Shown here piece after piece: positions 5,197-5,445 of a stretch of 5,445 bases of DNA. The position numbers and the translations under genes are program-made. Each line of letters starts with the position of its first letter. The stretch's first letter is position 1. The stretch comes from Methanobacterium sp. (GTDB taxonomy: Archaea; Methanobacteriota; Methanobacteria; Methanobacteriales; Methanobacteriaceae): assembly GCA_003158115.1 (NCBI GenBank), contig PMGM01000100.1:1-5445 (forward strand), given 5' to 3'. A model generated the notes under the pieces. That model did no database searches. It was not told where the DNA came from and was given only the letters and a program-made list of their open reading frames with translations.

Positions 5197-5445
5197 TTAT
5201 TTCTCTCTAATATCAAGCTTAGCTTTATCCTTATCGACTTTAAATTCAGCTTCGCCCTTTTTAGTATCAATTTTGGCCTCTTTCTTTTTTTGACCTTTTT
5301 CCTTCATCATTTTGCTGCCTTGGCCCATAATTTCAACAACAGCATTACTTATTTCACCTATAGCCCTTGTTAATGGGTCTGGAGCTTTTAATGACATGAC
5401 CTTAACTCCTTCAGGACCACTTACTCCCTTGAAAACAACTATAAC
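5197..5445 (-). CDS. GerW (YtfJ) family protein, C-terminal part
   Basis: The leftward frame is open to the window edge, so only the last 82 residues are seen; the ATG at 5397 lies inside the domain and is not the true start. The visible part begins with VIVVFKGVSGPEGVKVMSLK, the last strand pair of the GerW domain (PVAFLVV..GVxxLPL in relatives), followed by the helix DPLTRAIGEISNAVVEIMG that is typical of the family end. In spore-forming Firmicutes GerW (YtfJ) is needed for proper germination; here the organism does not sporulate, so the role must differ and is unknown. After the helix there is an unusual 40-residue, highly charged Lys/Glu/Asp tail (KEKGQKKKEAKIDTKKG onward) that most bacterial members lack. 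The DUF2953 gene follows directly, as ytfI is paired with ytfJ in Bacillus. The identification rests on the C-terminus plus this gene pairing. Confidence 0.75.
   Translation of the reverse strand, partial: VIVVFKGVSGPEGVKVMSLKAPDPLTRAIGEISNAVVEIMGQGSKMMKEKGQKKKEAKIDTKKGEAEFKVDKDKAKLDIREK

Noticed and set aside
5164..5373. Rightward hydrophobic open frame
   Set aside because: It is antisense to the GerW gene end. Its Phe/Leu-rich translation is the mirror of the Lys/Glu-rich tail, so the membrane-like character is an artefact.
5395..5397. ATG at 5397 as the start of a 66-residue small protein
   Set aside because: The frame is open upstream to the window edge and encodes a typical GerW strand (VIVVFKGVSGPEGVKV), so the ATG is internal.
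1..5445. tRNA, rRNA, CRISPR array, insertion sequence or phage genes
   Set aside because: None seen: no regularly spaced repeats, no transposase or integrase reading frame, no tRNA-like cloverleaf or CCA end. The window looks like ordinary chromosome rather than a mobile region.

Overview
The window looks like chromosomal DNA from an AT-rich archaeal methanogen, most likely Methanobacterium or a close relative. The evidence is a tail-less 68-residue archaeal histone of the HMf type, the coenzyme F420 biosynthesis enzyme CofH, a DUF2115/UPF0305 protein (a family I know mainly from methanogens), and archaeal-style signals: TATA boxes about 25-30 nt before starts, GGAGGTGA ribosome binding sites and oligo-T terminators. 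The genus is inference; domain and methanogen lifestyle are well supported.

Layout. Positions 1-699 (+) hold the 3' part of a CoxE-like von Willebrand factor A protein with a DxSxS metal site. It converges on three leftward genes: a DUF2115 protein with a Cys cluster (770-1225), an unrecognised acidic coiled-coil protein (1325-1657) and cofH (1726-2841). cofH is divergent from the histone gene (2995-3201, +) across a 153-bp region with a TATA box for each side. A 295-bp AT-rich spacer with nested inverted repeats follows, then a rubrerythrin gene (3497-3988, +) with a strong hairpin/oligo-T end.

The right third runs leftward. The end of a GerW (YtfJ) family gene (5197 to beyond 5445) is followed after 32 nt by a DUF2953 membrane protein gene (4565-5164) that appears to start with TTG. 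This is the same gene pair as ytfI-ytfJ of spore-forming Firmicutes, here in an organism that does not make spores. Next comes a 76-residue gene (4245-4475) that looks like a stripped GerW core domain, probably translated from a leaderless mRNA. The spacer beyond it (about 4067-4237) carries an imperfect direct repeat and a frameshifted stretch that resembles the C-terminal half of the same mini-GerW protein, suggesting a decayed duplicate.

Functionally this is a mixture of housekeeping genes (F420 synthesis, chromatin, peroxide/oxygen defence) and poorly characterised genes. The GerW/DUF2953/mini-GerW cluster is the least understood and most interesting part.
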